A stretch of DNA of 64,000 nt from Kribbella voronezhensis (GTDB taxonomy: Bacteria; Actinomycetota; Actinomycetes; Propionibacteriales; Kribbellaceae), in assembly GCF_004365175.1 (NCBI RefSeq), contig NZ_SOCE01000001.1, forward strand, positions 1 to 64,000, read 5' to 3'. Under the pieces are notes generated by a model, which was not told where the DNA came from, ran no database searches, and saw only the letters and a list, made by a program, of their open reading frames with translations. Of the stretch, positions 43,571 through 54,256 are shown piece by piece (positions within the stretch are counted from its first letter, which is position 1; every line of letters starts with the position of its first letter). The position numbers and the translations under genes are program-made.

Positions 43571-44431
43571 ATGGAACAACTCCGGAGATCGGTCACCGCC
43601 GGGATGGCGTGTGATGTCTGCGGACGGTTGCCCCATCCGCACCGTCTGCGCCTGACGTTGGCAAAGCTCGCCGCGATCCTGCCGGTCGAGTTCGTGCTGC
43701 ACGCGGCTGTGCTCGCACTGCACCCGCCCTACCTGCTGACCGTCGCGTTGCTCGCGGTGACCACGACCGCCTTGGTGATCTGGATCGTCGAACCGTCCGC
43801 GATGCGCCTGCTCCGCCGCTGGCTCCACGCCCCCGGTCACCACCTCCGGAGGAGGACCAGAGCAGTACTCACGCAGGCACCGTCGTTGTGGCGTATCCGG
43901 GTGACGCTCGACGACCGGGCCGGCGAACTCGAGCGGCTCACCCGCCGGCTGGCCGACCTGGACGCCAACATCCTCGGACTGCACGTTCATCCGGTGGACG
44001 CCGGGGTCCGGGACGAACTGGTCGTGTCGACGCCAGAGGTGGTCGGTGCGGACGAACTGCTGGCCGGGATCGAAGCCGCCGGTGGGCGCGACGTCCATGT
44101 CTGGCCGACCACAGCGCTGGCCTTGGTCGACGGCCAGACCGAGGCGCTGACCCTGGCCGCCCGGGTCGTGGCCGATCCCGCCGAACTGTCGCACGCGGTG
44201 TCCGAACTCCTCGGCGCGCGCCTCGTGACCGATCAACTGGCGGTCGCCAAGGGCTTGCTACCGCAGGACGGGACGATGCTGAAGATCCCGTCGCCGTGGA
44301 GCGGGCTCTTCGTCTTCACCCGCCCCGGCGAGCCCTTCACCCCGGCGGAATCAGCCCGCGCGCACCGGCTGGCCCAGGTCGCCGAACTCGCCCGCGACCT
44401 CGAGGAGGAGCAGCTAGCGGCGGGCCAGTAG
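43571..44431 (+). CDS. Membrane protein with ACT domain
   Basis: 286 residues, ATG 43571. A CxxC (MACDVCGRLPHPH) precedes two membrane helices (about 32-52 and 55-75), then a soluble part with an ACT-like domain (about 98-165, WRIRVTLDDRAGELERLTRRL and DANILGLHVHPV) and a C-terminal region with LLPQDGTMLKIPSPW. ACT domains bind amino acids and control enzymes or transporters; none is attached here. Unusual combination of CxxC, membrane helices and ACT, no family name recognised. It overlaps the convergent gene by 18 bases. Confidence 0.8.
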   Translation: MEQLRRSVTAGMACDVCGRLPHPHRLRLTLAKLAAILPVEFVLHAAVLALHPPYLLTVALLAVTTTALVIWIVEPSAMRLLRRWLHAPGHHLRRRTRAVLTQAPSLWRIRVTLDDRAGELERLTRRLADLDANILGLHVHPVDAGVRDELVVSTPEVVGADELLAGIEAAGGRDVHVWPTTALALVDGQTEALTLAARVVADPAELSHAVSELLGARLVTDQLAVAKGLLPQDGTMLKIPSPWSGLFVFTRPGEPFTPAESARAHRLAQVAELARDLEEEQLAAGQ

Positions 44432-45253
44432 GCGGCGTTTGGGTTCGGTTCGGTCGATCCAGTCCAGGTCGTCGGACAGGACCGCGTCGTTGCCGCGTTC
44501 GTCGTACGGCGGGGGTGGTGGCGGAGGCGGCGGGAGGGCGCGGATCTTGAGCGCGACCATCGGGATCGCGAGCAGGAACGCCAGCGCGAGCCACGGCCAG
44601 TAGTCGTGCAGCAAGGGGGCGAACGCCTTGAAGAAAGCGTCCGTCGCCGTGTTCGCCACGTCGTCGGCCGGGCGGCCACTGGAGCCGACGATCGTCTTGA
44701 TCCCGTCGACGACGGCGAACGACGTCACGTAGGTCGCTGCCAACGGCAACCATGCGTACGCCGAGGGCCAGCCTCGCCGCCAGCACGCGACGTACAGGAG
44801 ACCCGCGAGACCGGCCGCGACCAGCAGACCGTTCAGTTGCCAGAGCCAATGCCAATCCGCGAGCTTCGCGGCCGGGCGGAGTGCATACCAGGCGACCGGC
44901 ATCGCCAGGGCGAACGCCGCGAACACCGAGCTTCGGGTGCCCAGGGCACCGAAGAAGCCTCCGATGGCACTTGCCACCAGCAACGAGATCAGCAGATCCC
45001 TGCTGTGGAACGAGTTCCCGCTCAGCCACCAGGTGCCGACGGCAACCACCAGCACCAGCGGTACGGCGATGCGCACCCGCTGGACCAGCAGACCGGCCAG
45101 CACTCCCCCGGCGAATCCACCCAGCAGCAGCACGTCGAGGCGAGGCGTCACGAAAGCGGTCGCACCTTCGGGCAGCCCCGCCAGATAGGTGGGGCTGAAG
45201 CCGGCCACGAACCAGGCGATCACCGCCGCCGGTACAGACCACAAGTAGCGCAT
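44414..45253 (-). CDS. Multi-pass membrane protein, function unknown
   Basis: 279 residues with about seven hydrophobic segments (for example LWSVPAAVIAWFVAGF, VLLLGGFAGGVLAGLLV, IAVPLVLVVAVGTWWL, LLISLLVASAIGGFFGAL, WPWLALAFLLAIPMVAL), a run of Pro near 242-252, and a charged C-terminal tail. No catalytic motif or transporter signature is evident. It lies 34 bases after the Mur-ligase-like gene on the same strand, but no link is visible. Confidence 0.75.
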   Translation of the reverse strand: MRYLWSVPAAVIAWFVAGFSPTYLAGLPEGATAFVTPRLDVLLLGGFAGGVLAGLLVQRVRIAVPLVLVVAVGTWWLSGNSFHSRDLLISLLVASAIGGFFGALGTRSSVFAAFALAMPVAWYALRPAAKLADWHWLWQLNGLLVAAGLAGLLYVACWRRGWPSAYAWLPLAATYVTSFAVVDGIKTIVGSSGRPADDVANTATDAFFKAFAPLLHDYWPWLALAFLLAIPMVALKIRALPPPPPPPPPYDERGNDAVLSDDLDWIDRTEPKRRLLARR

Positions 45254-45287
45254 GACACCTCGATCCGCCCCGGGCGGAGGCTCGGGG

Positions 45288-46973
45288 TCAGTGCTGTGCT
45301 CGCTCGACCTTGCTCTTCAAGGTCTCCGGGTTATCGACCGTAGCCCCCTCGGACCGCAACCAGGCGTCAAGACTCGCCCGATCCTGCAGAGACATGATCG
45401 CGACCACGTCGCCGGCCTTCGCCTCGGCCACCAGCGCCTGGGCGGCCTCGAGCTCGGTCGGGTACGCCGGTACGTCGTCGACGCCGACCGAACTGGTGCC
45501 TTCGCGGAAGACGGCCTCCAGTTCCTCCGGCGGCCGGCCGCGCAGGTAGTCGCCCTTGTGCCCGATCACCACCCGGTCGGCGCCGCGGGCCCCGATCGCG
45601 CCCATCGCCGACACCATGTCGTCGGCCCGGTCGCCCGGCGAACCGAGCGCGAGCAGCAGCCGGCTGCCCGGTTCGCGCACGCCGTTCATGATCTCGAGCA
45701 GCGCCTCGAGGCCGGCCTCGTTGTGGGCCAGGTCGATGACGACGGTGAAGTCGCGCACGGAGTACATGTTCATCCGGCCCGGGTTGTTCTCGCCCGGCGT
45801 GAACGTGCTCAGGCCCTCGATCACTGCTGCTCGCGGCAGCCCGAGTCCGAGCGCCGCCGAGGCGGCCGCCAGGGCGTTCTCGACGTTGTAGTGGGACAGT
45901 CCGGACAGCGTCATCGGCACGTCCACGACCTTGAGCAACGGCTCGGCGTCGCGGGAGTTGTCGAGGACGGTGATGAACCCGTCGAGCACGGTGGTCGCCC
46001 GGCCGCCTTCGTCGAGCACCGTCCGGATCGACGGCGAGTCGGGGTCGCGGGAGAACACCCAGCACTTGGCCGGCGAGCCGAGCCGCATCCCGAACGTCCG
46101 CGGGTCGTCGCCGTTCACCACACACCAGCCGCGCGGCCGGGTGATCTTGGTGATGACCGCCTTCACCTCGGCGAGCTGATCGACGGTGTCGATACCGCCC
46201 AGGCCGAGGTGGTCGGCGGTGACGTTGGTGACCACCGAGACGTCGTTGTGCGCCACGCCGACGCCGCGACGCAGGATTCCGCCACGAGCCGTCTCGGTGA
46301 CCGCCAGCTGCACACCTGGCTGGGAGAGCACCTGACCGGCGCCGCTCGGCCCGGAGAAGTCGCCGTACTTGACCAGCTCGCCGTCGAAGTACACGCCGTC
46401 CGTGCTCGACCAGCCGACGTGCAGCCCGGCCGCCCGGCCGATGTGCGCGATCATCCGCGAGGTCGTGGTCTTGCCGTTGGTGCCGGTGACCGCGACCACC
46501 GGGATCTTCGGCCGCAACGTCGGCGGCGGGTTGCCGGCCGGCTCGTTGCGGACCCGGTCACCGACCGTGGCGATCAGTTCGGGCAGTTCCTCGGCGCCGA
46601 AGGCGTCCACGACATCAACGATCGCCTGGCCGAGCGCCCGCGCGCGGCCCTCGTGCGCCCAGGGGAAGGCCACGACCAGCCGGTGCACATCGGACTCGGA
46701 CCGCACCCGTACGCCGATCCGCCCGATCCCGGCCTCGCGGGCGATCCGCCGGACGATGTGCCCGACGACGCGGACCGCGAACCGCTGCCGGAAACCGGAG
46801 CCGATCCGGCCCGGCCGGGTGGCCCCGAGCCCGAGTGCCGACGCGTACGCCTTGGCCGCCGGAGCCGGCGCGTCGATCAGTGCGGTGAGGTCGAGCGTGA
46901 GCTTGACCGCCGCCCGGCTGAAGTAGAGGTTGGCCCCGTCCAGAACGCGGAGCTCGACCAGAGAACCGGACAC
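45288..46973 (-). CDS. Mur-ligase family protein related to cyanophycin synthetase, no ATP-grasp
   Basis: 561 residues. After an N-terminal 150 residues without recognisable ATP-grasp blocks comes a Mur-ligase core: P-loop GTNGKTTTSRMIAHIG near 162, TETARGGILRRGVGVAHND, NVTADHLGLGGIDTVDQLAEVK and later DLAHNEAGLEALLEI. These blocks match the Mur half of CphA in this window nearly motif for motif. Its reaction is unknown; it could attach an amino acid to an unidentified carboxylate. It lies 5 bases after fabI, in the same operon as the FAS-II genes. Confidence 0.85.
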   Translation of the reverse strand: MSGSLVELRVLDGANLYFSRAAVKLTLDLTALIDAPAPAAKAYASALGLGATRPGRIGSGFRQRFAVRVVGHIVRRIAREAGIGRIGVRVRSESDVHRLVVAFPWAHEGRARALGQAIVDVVDAFGAEELPELIATVGDRVRNEPAGNPPPTLRPKIPVVAVTGTNGKTTTSRMIAHIGRAAGLHVGWSSTDGVYFDGELVKYGDFSGPSGAGQVLSQPGVQLAVTETARGGILRRGVGVAHNDVSVVTNVTADHLGLGGIDTVDQLAEVKAVITKITRPRGWCVVNGDDPRTFGMRLGSPAKCWVFSRDPDSPSIRTVLDEGGRATTVLDGFITVLDNSRDAEPLLKVVDVPMTLSGLSHYNVENALAAASAALGLGLPRAAVIEGLSTFTPGENNPGRMNMYSVRDFTVVIDLAHNEAGLEALLEIMNGVREPGSRLLLALGSPGDRADDMVSAMGAIGARGADRVVIGHKGDYLRGRPPEELEAVFREGTSSVGVDDVPAYPTELEAAQALVAEAKAGDVVAIMSLQDRASLDAWLRSEGATVDNPETLKSKVERAQH

Positions 46974-46978
46974 GTGTA

Positions 46979-47755
46979 TCAGGCACCCATCGCGTGGTAG
47001 CCGCCGTCGACGTGGATGATCTCGCCGGTGGTGGAGGGGAAGAAGTCACTGAGCAGGCCGACGATCGTCTTACCGGTCGGCTCCAGGTCGGACGGGTCCC
47101 AGCCCAGCGGGGCCCGGTCCAGCCACGGCTCCTCGAACTTCTCGAAGCCCGGGATCGCCTTCGCGGCCAGCGTCTTCAGCGGACCGGCCGAGACCAGGTT
47201 GCAGCGGATGCCCTGGGCACCGAGATCGCGGGCCAGGTAGCGCGAGGTCGACTCCAGCGCGGCCTTCGCCACGCCCATCCAGTCGTACCCCGGCCAGGCC
47301 ACGGTCGCGTCGAAGGTCAGCCCGACGACGCTGCTCCCCCGGCTCATCAACGGCGCGCAGGCCACCGCCAGCGCCTTCAACGAGTACGCCGAGACGTGCA
47401 CCGCGCGGGACACGTCGTCCCACGGACCCTCGAGGAACTTGCCGCCGAGGATCGTCTCGGGGTTGCCGTAGGCAATGGAGTGCACGACGCCGTCCAGGCC
47501 GTCGACGTGCTCGCGGATGGCGTCGGGCAGTGCGGCCAGGTGGTCCGCGTCGGTCACGTCCAGTTCGAGCACGGGCGGCTCGACCGGCAACCGCTTCGCG
47601 ATCCGCTTGGTGATGCTCAGCGCACGGCCGAAGTTCGAGATCAGCACGGTCGCGCCTTGTTCCTGCGCCACCTTGGCCGTGGCGAAACCGATCGAGGAGT
47701 CGAGGGTGACTCCGGCGACCAGGATCCGCTTGCCGTCGAGGATGCCCACCGGCAT
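46979..47755 (-). CDS. fabI: Enoyl-ACP reductase (InhA/FabI type)
   Basis: 258 residues, the normal length. An SDR with the divergent cofactor motif LVAGVTLDSSIGFATAKVAQEQGA, the DGVVHSIAYGNPE segment, and the catalytic block WPGYDWMGVAKAALES with the enoyl-reductase Tyr-x-x-Met-x-x-x-Lys pattern. It carries out the last step of fatty-acid elongation (FAS-II) with NADH. It follows fabG after 25 bases and precedes the Mur-ligase-like gene. Confidence 0.95.
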   Translation of the reverse strand: MPVGILDGKRILVAGVTLDSSIGFATAKVAQEQGATVLISNFGRALSITKRIAKRLPVEPPVLELDVTDADHLAALPDAIREHVDGLDGVVHSIAYGNPETILGGKFLEGPWDDVSRAVHVSAYSLKALAVACAPLMSRGSSVVGLTFDATVAWPGYDWMGVAKAALESTSRYLARDLGAQGIRCNLVSAGPLKTLAAKAIPGFEKFEEPWLDRAPLGWDPSDLEPTGKTIVGLLSDFFPSTTGEIIHVDGGYHAMGA

Positions 47756-47780
47756 GCCCTTTCTTCAGTGTTTGAGGGAG

Positions 47781-48485
47781 TCAGTGGCCCATGCCGATGC
47801 CGCCGTCGACCGGGATCACCGCGCCGGTGATGTAGCCGGCCTCGTCCGAGGAGATCCAGCGGACCGCGTTGGCGATCTCCTCGGTCAACCCGAACCGGCC
47901 GAGCGGGATCTGGCCCAGGTACTGCTTCTGGGTCTCTTCCGGCAGGACGGCGGTCATGTCGGTCTCGACGAAACCGGGCGCGACCACGTTGGTGGTGATC
48001 CCGCGGCTGCCGAGTTCGCGTGCCATCGAGCGTGCCATCCCGATCAGGCCGGACTTGCTGGCCGCGTAGTTCACCTGGCCGGGCGAGCCGAGCAGGCCGA
48101 CCACCGAGGAGATGAACACGATCCGGCCCCGGCGCAGCCGCAGCATTCCCTTGGCCGCCCGCTTGGCGACCCGGAACGAGCCGGTGAGGTTGGTGGAGAT
48201 GACCGAGTCCCAGTCGTCGTCGGTCATCCGCAGCAGCAGCGTGTCGCGGGTGATGCCGGCGTTCGCGACCAGTACCTCGACCGGGCCGTGCTCGGCCTGG
48301 ATCGTCTCGAACAGCGCCTCGACCTGCTCGGCGTCGGTGATGTCGCACTTGACCGCGAGGAAACCGTCCGGCGGCGGACTGCTGTTGTAGGTCACGGCGA
48401 CCTGGTCGCCCGCCTCTTTGAAGGCGGTCGCGATGGCCAGTCCGATGCCCCGGTTGCCACCGGTGACCAGTACCGATCTCGACAC
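47781..48485 (-). CDS. fabG: 3-oxoacyl-ACP reductase
   Basis: 234 residues. Classical SDR: VLVTGGNRGIGLAIA at the start, NAGITRD, catalytic Ser in VFISSVVG, YAASK (Tyr and Lys in place) and VAPGFVETDM. It reduces 3-oxoacyl-ACP with NADPH in FAS-II. Together with fabI it forms the usual actinobacterial fabG-fabI pair. Confidence 0.95.
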   Translation of the reverse strand: MSRSVLVTGGNRGIGLAIATAFKEAGDQVAVTYNSSPPPDGFLAVKCDITDAEQVEALFETIQAEHGPVEVLVANAGITRDTLLLRMTDDDWDSVISTNLTGSFRVAKRAAKGMLRLRRGRIVFISSVVGLLGSPGQVNYAASKSGLIGMARSMARELGSRGITTNVVAPGFVETDMTAVLPEETQKQYLGQIPLGRFGLTEEIANAVRWISSDEAGYITGAVIPVDGGIGMGH

Positions 48486-48559
48486 GTCTGAAGTCTCCTC
48501 ACTCGGCTGAACGGCGTACTGCCGGACGAACGGTATCGCAGCCGTTCGCCGTACTGCGG

Positions 48560-48772
48560 TCAGGCGTCCTCGAGGCGGAAGCCGACCTTCAGACCGACCT
48601 GGTAGTGGTCGATCGCGTTGTCGACGATGTGGCCGCGGATCTGGGTCACCTCGAACCAGTCCAGGTGCCGCAGGGTCTCCCCGGCCCGGCTGATGGCGTT
48701 CGTGATCGCCGCGTCGATGCCCTCCTTGGACGTGCCGACGATCTCGGTCACTCGGTAGGTGCGATCGGTCAT
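48560..48772 (-). CDS. Dodecin (flavin-binding)
   Basis: 70 residues, the usual size. MTDRTYRVTEIVGTSKEGI, then RAGETLRHLDWFEVTQIRGHI and DHYQVGLKVGFRLE are the dodecin pattern, including the Trp that stacks on the flavin. Dodecins assemble into 12-mers that store or buffer flavin, or coenzyme A in some bacteria. It stands alone, divergent from the DUF3099 gene. Confidence 0.95.
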   Translation of the reverse strand: MTDRTYRVTEIVGTSKEGIDAAITNAISRAGETLRHLDWFEVTQIRGHIVDNAIDHYQVGLKVGFRLEDA

Positions 48773-48846
48773 GTCAGTTCCCCTTCGCCGGGGTACGCAT
48801 AGGTTCTTCGAGCCGGGCGTACCGTTGGTCCTGGTGAGGAGAATAG

Positions 48847-49218
48847 ATGTCGCGACGTAGTGAACGGGCCGACGAAACGGTCATCTCGGTGACCAGTGCG
48901 CAACCGGGCCGTTCGGAGGACCTGGAGAGCCGGATCGCGCGGTACGCGTGGATGATGTCGATCCGCATCGTCTGCTTCGTGCTGGCGGTGCTGACGCCGT
49001 CCCCGTGGCGGTGGATCTTCCTGGTCGGCGCCGTCTTCCTGCCGTCGGTCGCGGTGGTGCTGGCGAACGCCCGCAAGACCACGAAGGTCGACGCCGCGGC
49101 GTCCTACGTACCACCGGCCAGACCCCAGATCGGCCCGGACTCTGCACACGATTCCAGGTCCTTCACCGGCCCCGAGGTGATCCCCGATCCGGGCCCCGAT
49201 CGCGACACCGAAAAGTGA
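48847..49218 (+). CDS. DUF3099 membrane protein
   Basis: 123 residues with GAGGAG before the ATG. Opens with [20 protein letters not shown], then two membrane helices ([17 protein letters not shown] and [22 protein letters not shown]), typical of the DUF3099 family of actinobacteria. Function unknown. Ends about 85 bases before a terminator hairpin. Confidence 0.88.
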   Translation: MSRRSERADETVISVTSAQPGRSEDLESRIARYAWMMSIRIVCFVLAVLTPSPWRWIFLVGAVFLPSVAVVLANARKTTKVDAAASYVPPARPQIGPDSAHDSRSFTGPEVIPDPGPDRDTEK

Positions 49219-49303
49219 TCTTCGCCGGGACTGGATTCTCAAGACTGATCCGTGTCAGAATCTGCGTGCTCTGAAGTTCATGGATGGAATTCAGGGACTT
49301 GAT

Positions 49304-49352
49304 GCGGCGTCGGACGGCTCCCCCCGTGGCTGTCCGACGTCGCTTCATTTTC
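49304..49352 (+). terminator. Terminator after DUF3099 gene
   Basis: GCGGCGTCGGACGG (49304-49317) pairs with CTGTCCGACGTCGC (49330-49343) with two wobble/mismatch positions, then TTCATTTT follows. Stem plus T-rich tail make a good rho-independent terminator on the plus strand. Confidence 0.8.
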
Positions 49353-49393
49353 TCCACGCTATTGATAATTGAGCGATCAGGGACAATTGCCGG

Positions 49394-49597
49394 ATGACCG
49401 AAGAAGTAGTGCCGTCCGGCTGCTCTGCAAGGGGATGCGGCCGGCCCGCCCTGTGGGCGTTGCGCTGGAACAACCCGAAGATCCACACGCCCGACCGGCG
49501 CAAGACCTGGCTGGCCTGCGAGGAACACAAGGACAGCCTGTCCGACTTCCTCGCACAGCGGTCATTCCTGCGCGAGGTGGAGCCATTCACCGGCTGA
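49394..49597 (+). CDS. Small Cys/His protein, conserved-looking
   Basis: 67 residues. Cys residues in CSARGCGRPALWALRWNN and CEEHKDSL (C-x3-C ... C-x2-H) could bind one zinc. From memory, similar short actinobacterial proteins next to moaA are sometimes annotated as acetone carboxylase-related without good reason; I do not assign a function. It ends before a hairpin and converges with moaA. Confidence 0.75.
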   Translation: MTEEVVPSGCSARGCGRPALWALRWNNPKIHTPDRRKTWLACEEHKDSLSDFLAQRSFLREVEPFTG

Positions 49598-49635
49598 AAG
49601 CCGGCGTTACAGCAGAAAAAGTAAATTTCCCGTTC

Positions 49636-49668
49636 AGAACCGGCCGCGAAGTGGTGCAGGCCGGTTCT
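49636..49668. terminator. Hairpin between convergent genes
   Basis: AGAACCGGCC (49636-49645) and GGCCGGTTCT (49659-49668), perfect 10-bp arms, 13-base loop. On the minus strand a TTTTT run lies further downstream. It can end both the small Cys/His gene and moaA. Confidence 0.7.
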
Positions 49669-49683
49669 TCTGCGGCACCGACT

Positions 49684-50700
49684 TCAGCCGCCGATGGCCG
49701 ACATCGGACGCGCCGGTTGCAGGAAGCTGGGGTCGGCGATGCCATGGCCGGGGAGTTTTCCACGCATCGCGGTTCGCCACCGGTCGGCGAGTTCCGCATC
49801 CGGGGCACCGGCGCGTAATGCGGTCCGAAGATCCGATTCTGTTCGTGCGAAGAGACAATCGCGGACCTGGCCGTCGGCCGTCAGCCGGACCCGGTCGCAG
49901 TCGCCGCAGAACGGCCGGGTCACCGACGCGATGATGCCGACGGTCGCCGGACCGCCCAGGACGGTGAACGACTCCGCCGGTGCGCTGCCCCGGGCGGCAG
50001 CGCCGACCGGCTCGAGACCGAACCGGTCACCCAGCATCCCGAGGATCTCCTCGGCGGTGACCATCGTGTCCCGGTTCCAGCCGTGCTGGGCGTCCAGCGG
50101 CATCTGCTCGATGAAGCGCAACTCGTAGTCGTGGTCGAGGCAGAACTGCAGCAGTTCGCCCGCCTGGTCGTCGTTCACCCCGCGCATTAGGACGGCGTTG
50201 ACCTTCACCGGCGCCAGGCCGGCCCGCCGCGCCGCTTCCAGGCCGGCCAGCACGTCCTTGAGCCGGTCCCGCCGGGTCAACTGCTGGAAGGTGTCGGCGC
50301 GGACCGTGTCGAGGCTCACATTCACCCGGTCCAGCCCGGCTTCCTTCAGCGCCTCCGCCTGCCGGGCCAGCCCGATCCCGTTGGTCGTGATCGAGATCTG
50401 GGGACGCGGCAGCAGTTCCGCCGTACGGGAGACGATCCCGACCAGGCCCCGGCGCAGCAGCGGCTCGCCACCGGTGAAGCGGATCTCGTCGACGCCGAGC
50501 TGGGTGACGGCCACCGCTACGAGGCGAACGACCTCGTCGTCGGTGAGCAGCTCCGGCTTGGCGAGCCAGTCGAGACCTTCTTCGGGCATGCAGTACGTGC
50601 AGCGGAGATTGCAGCGGTCCGTCAGCGACACCCGCAGATCGGTGGCCACCCGGCCGTAGTTGTCGGCTAGGCCCAGTGGCGAAGTGCTCGGCCTGGTCAT
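49684..50700 (-). CDS. moaA: GTP 3',8-cyclase (molybdenum cofactor)
   Basis: 338 residues from ATG 50700. Radical-SAM cluster Cys in DRCNLRCTYCMPEEGLDWL, the GTP-site Cys cluster in FCGDCDRVRLTADGQVRDC, and the C-terminal double Gly (MSAIGG) needed for activity. It converts GTP to 3',8-cyclo-GTP with S-adenosylmethionine, the first step of molybdopterin synthesis. No other moa gene is in the window. Confidence 0.96.
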   Translation of the reverse strand: MTRPSTSPLGLADNYGRVATDLRVSLTDRCNLRCTYCMPEEGLDWLAKPELLTDDEVVRLVAVAVTQLGVDEIRFTGGEPLLRRGLVGIVSRTAELLPRPQISITTNGIGLARQAEALKEAGLDRVNVSLDTVRADTFQQLTRRDRLKDVLAGLEAARRAGLAPVKVNAVLMRGVNDDQAGELLQFCLDHDYELRFIEQMPLDAQHGWNRDTMVTAEEILGMLGDRFGLEPVGAAARGSAPAESFTVLGGPATVGIIASVTRPFCGDCDRVRLTADGQVRDCLFARTESDLRTALRAGAPDAELADRWRTAMRGKLPGHGIADPSFLQPARPMSAIGG

Positions 50701-51501
50701 ATCGACCAGGGTACGTGGGTGCGCGCAGCGCATTTCAGCCGATGGCTTAAGTTCGAACTGTGCCCAGTGCTCCACGCAGCGCCTCGAAGACCCTGCTGAA
50801 CCCTCGGTGGATCGTCACCGCGCTCCTGGTGCTGCTCCTCGCGGGTGTCTGTGTGCAGCTCGGACGGTGGCAACTGCACCGGCTCGACGAGCGGAAATCC
50901 CGCAACGAGGTGACCAGGTCCAACCTGGCCGCTCCGCCGGCACCGATCGCGGACATCGTCGGCCCGGACCATGTGATCGGCCAGCAGCACGACTGGCGCA
51001 CGGTCGTCGTCACCGGCCGGTACGAGGCCGCCAAGCAGGTGGTGATCCGCTACCGGAACCTCTCCGACCGGCCCGGCTTCGAGATCGTCACCCCGCTGAA
51101 ACTGGACGACGGTACGGCGATCCTGGTCGACCGTGGCTTCCTCCCCCGTCAGGGCAGTGAACTCGCGCCCACGAGCATCCCGGCCGCTCCGAGCGGTGAG
51201 GTGACGGTCACGGGCCGCCTGCGCCGTAGTGAACACGGCGGCCACACCAGCGGCGGCGTACCCGTCGACGGCACCGCCCGGCTGATCAACGGGCCCGACT
51301 TCAGCAAGGCGCTGGGGCTTTCCCTGTACGACGGGTATGTGACCGTCGACAAACAGCAGCCCCCGTCCGACCCGGCGTTCGACACCTTCCCTGGGCCTGA
51401 GATCGACAACGGGCCACACTTCTTCTACGCGCTGCAGTGGTTCTTCTTCGCCCTGATGGCCATCGGCGGCTTGGTCTACTTCTCCAGACGGGACGTTCAG
51501 G

Positions 51502-53385
<1,884 letters not shown>

Positions 53386-53500
53386 CGGGGCGGCTTCGCC
53401 GGGTGCGTCGGTGAGATCGCCGTCCGGTGAGTGAGATCGATGCCACGCGTGGCGGCGCGCGGATCAGCGAGACCTGGTGCGGTACGGCAGGATGGGGTTC

Positions 53501-54256
53501 GTGGACCTCGGACTTCGCGATCGCACCTACATCATCACCGGCGCCAGCGGTGGGCTCGGCTTCGCCACCGCGAAGGCCCTCGCGGCCGAAGGCGCCCGGC
53601 TGGTGATCTCCAGCCGCAACGAGGAGTCGATCGCCCGCGCGGCCGCCGAACTCGGCGACCAGGTGGTCGGCATCCCGGTCGACAACGCCGATCCGGAGAG
53701 CGCCGAGCGGCTGGCCGCGACCGCGATCGCCAAGTGGGGCGCACTGCACGGCGCGCTGATCAGCGTCGGCGGCCCGCGGCCCGGGACGGCGCTGGACACC
53801 GACGAGGCCGACTGGCGGGCAGCGTTCGACAGCGTCTTCCTCGGTGGTCTGCGAATCGCCCGCTCGGTCGCCCGCGCCGGAGCAGACGGTACGTCGATCG
53901 CCTTCGTGCTCTCCTCGTCGGTCAAGTCGCCGATCGCCGGACTCGCGATCTCCAACGGCCTGCGGCCCGGTCTCGCGATGGTCGCCAAGACGCTCGCCGA
54001 CGAGCTCGGCCCCAACGGGGTCCGGGTGAACGGGCTGCTGCCCGGCCGGATCGCGACCGACCGGTTGAAGGAACTGGACGGGAAGGGTGGCGACCCCGAA
54101 GCCGCCCGCCGCGCCGCTGAGAAGACCATCCCGCTGCGTCGCTACGGCACCCCGGACGAGTTCGGCCGCGTCGCCGCGTTCGTCCTGTCCCCCGTCGCCT
54201 CCTATCTCACCGGCGCGATGATCCCGATCGACGGCGGCGCCCTCCGCACCCTCTAG
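53501..54256 (+). CDS. SDR family protein with altered catalytic residues
   Basis: 251 residues from GTG 53501 (AGG 9 bases before); longer starts at 53492 (ATG) and 53477 (GTG) exist. Cofactor motif ITGASGGLGFATAKAL is intact and the ending LTGAMIPIDGGALRTL is typical. Aligning with fabG in this window, the Tyr-x-x-x-Lys block reads SNGLR: Tyr is Ser and Lys is Arg. So the usual SDR chemistry is doubtful. Stop codon lies on a palindromic CTAG shared with the convergent gene. Confidence 0.85.
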   Translation: MDLGLRDRTYIITGASGGLGFATAKALAAEGARLVISSRNEESIARAAAELGDQVVGIPVDNADPESAERLAATAIAKWGALHGALISVGGPRPGTALDTDEADWRAAFDSVFLGGLRIARSVARAGADGTSIAFVLSSSVKSPIAGLAISNGLRPGLAMVAKTLADELGPNGVRVNGLLPGRIATDRLKELDGKGGDPEAARRAAEKTIPLRRYGTPDEFGRVAAFVLSPVASYLTGAMIPIDGGALRTL

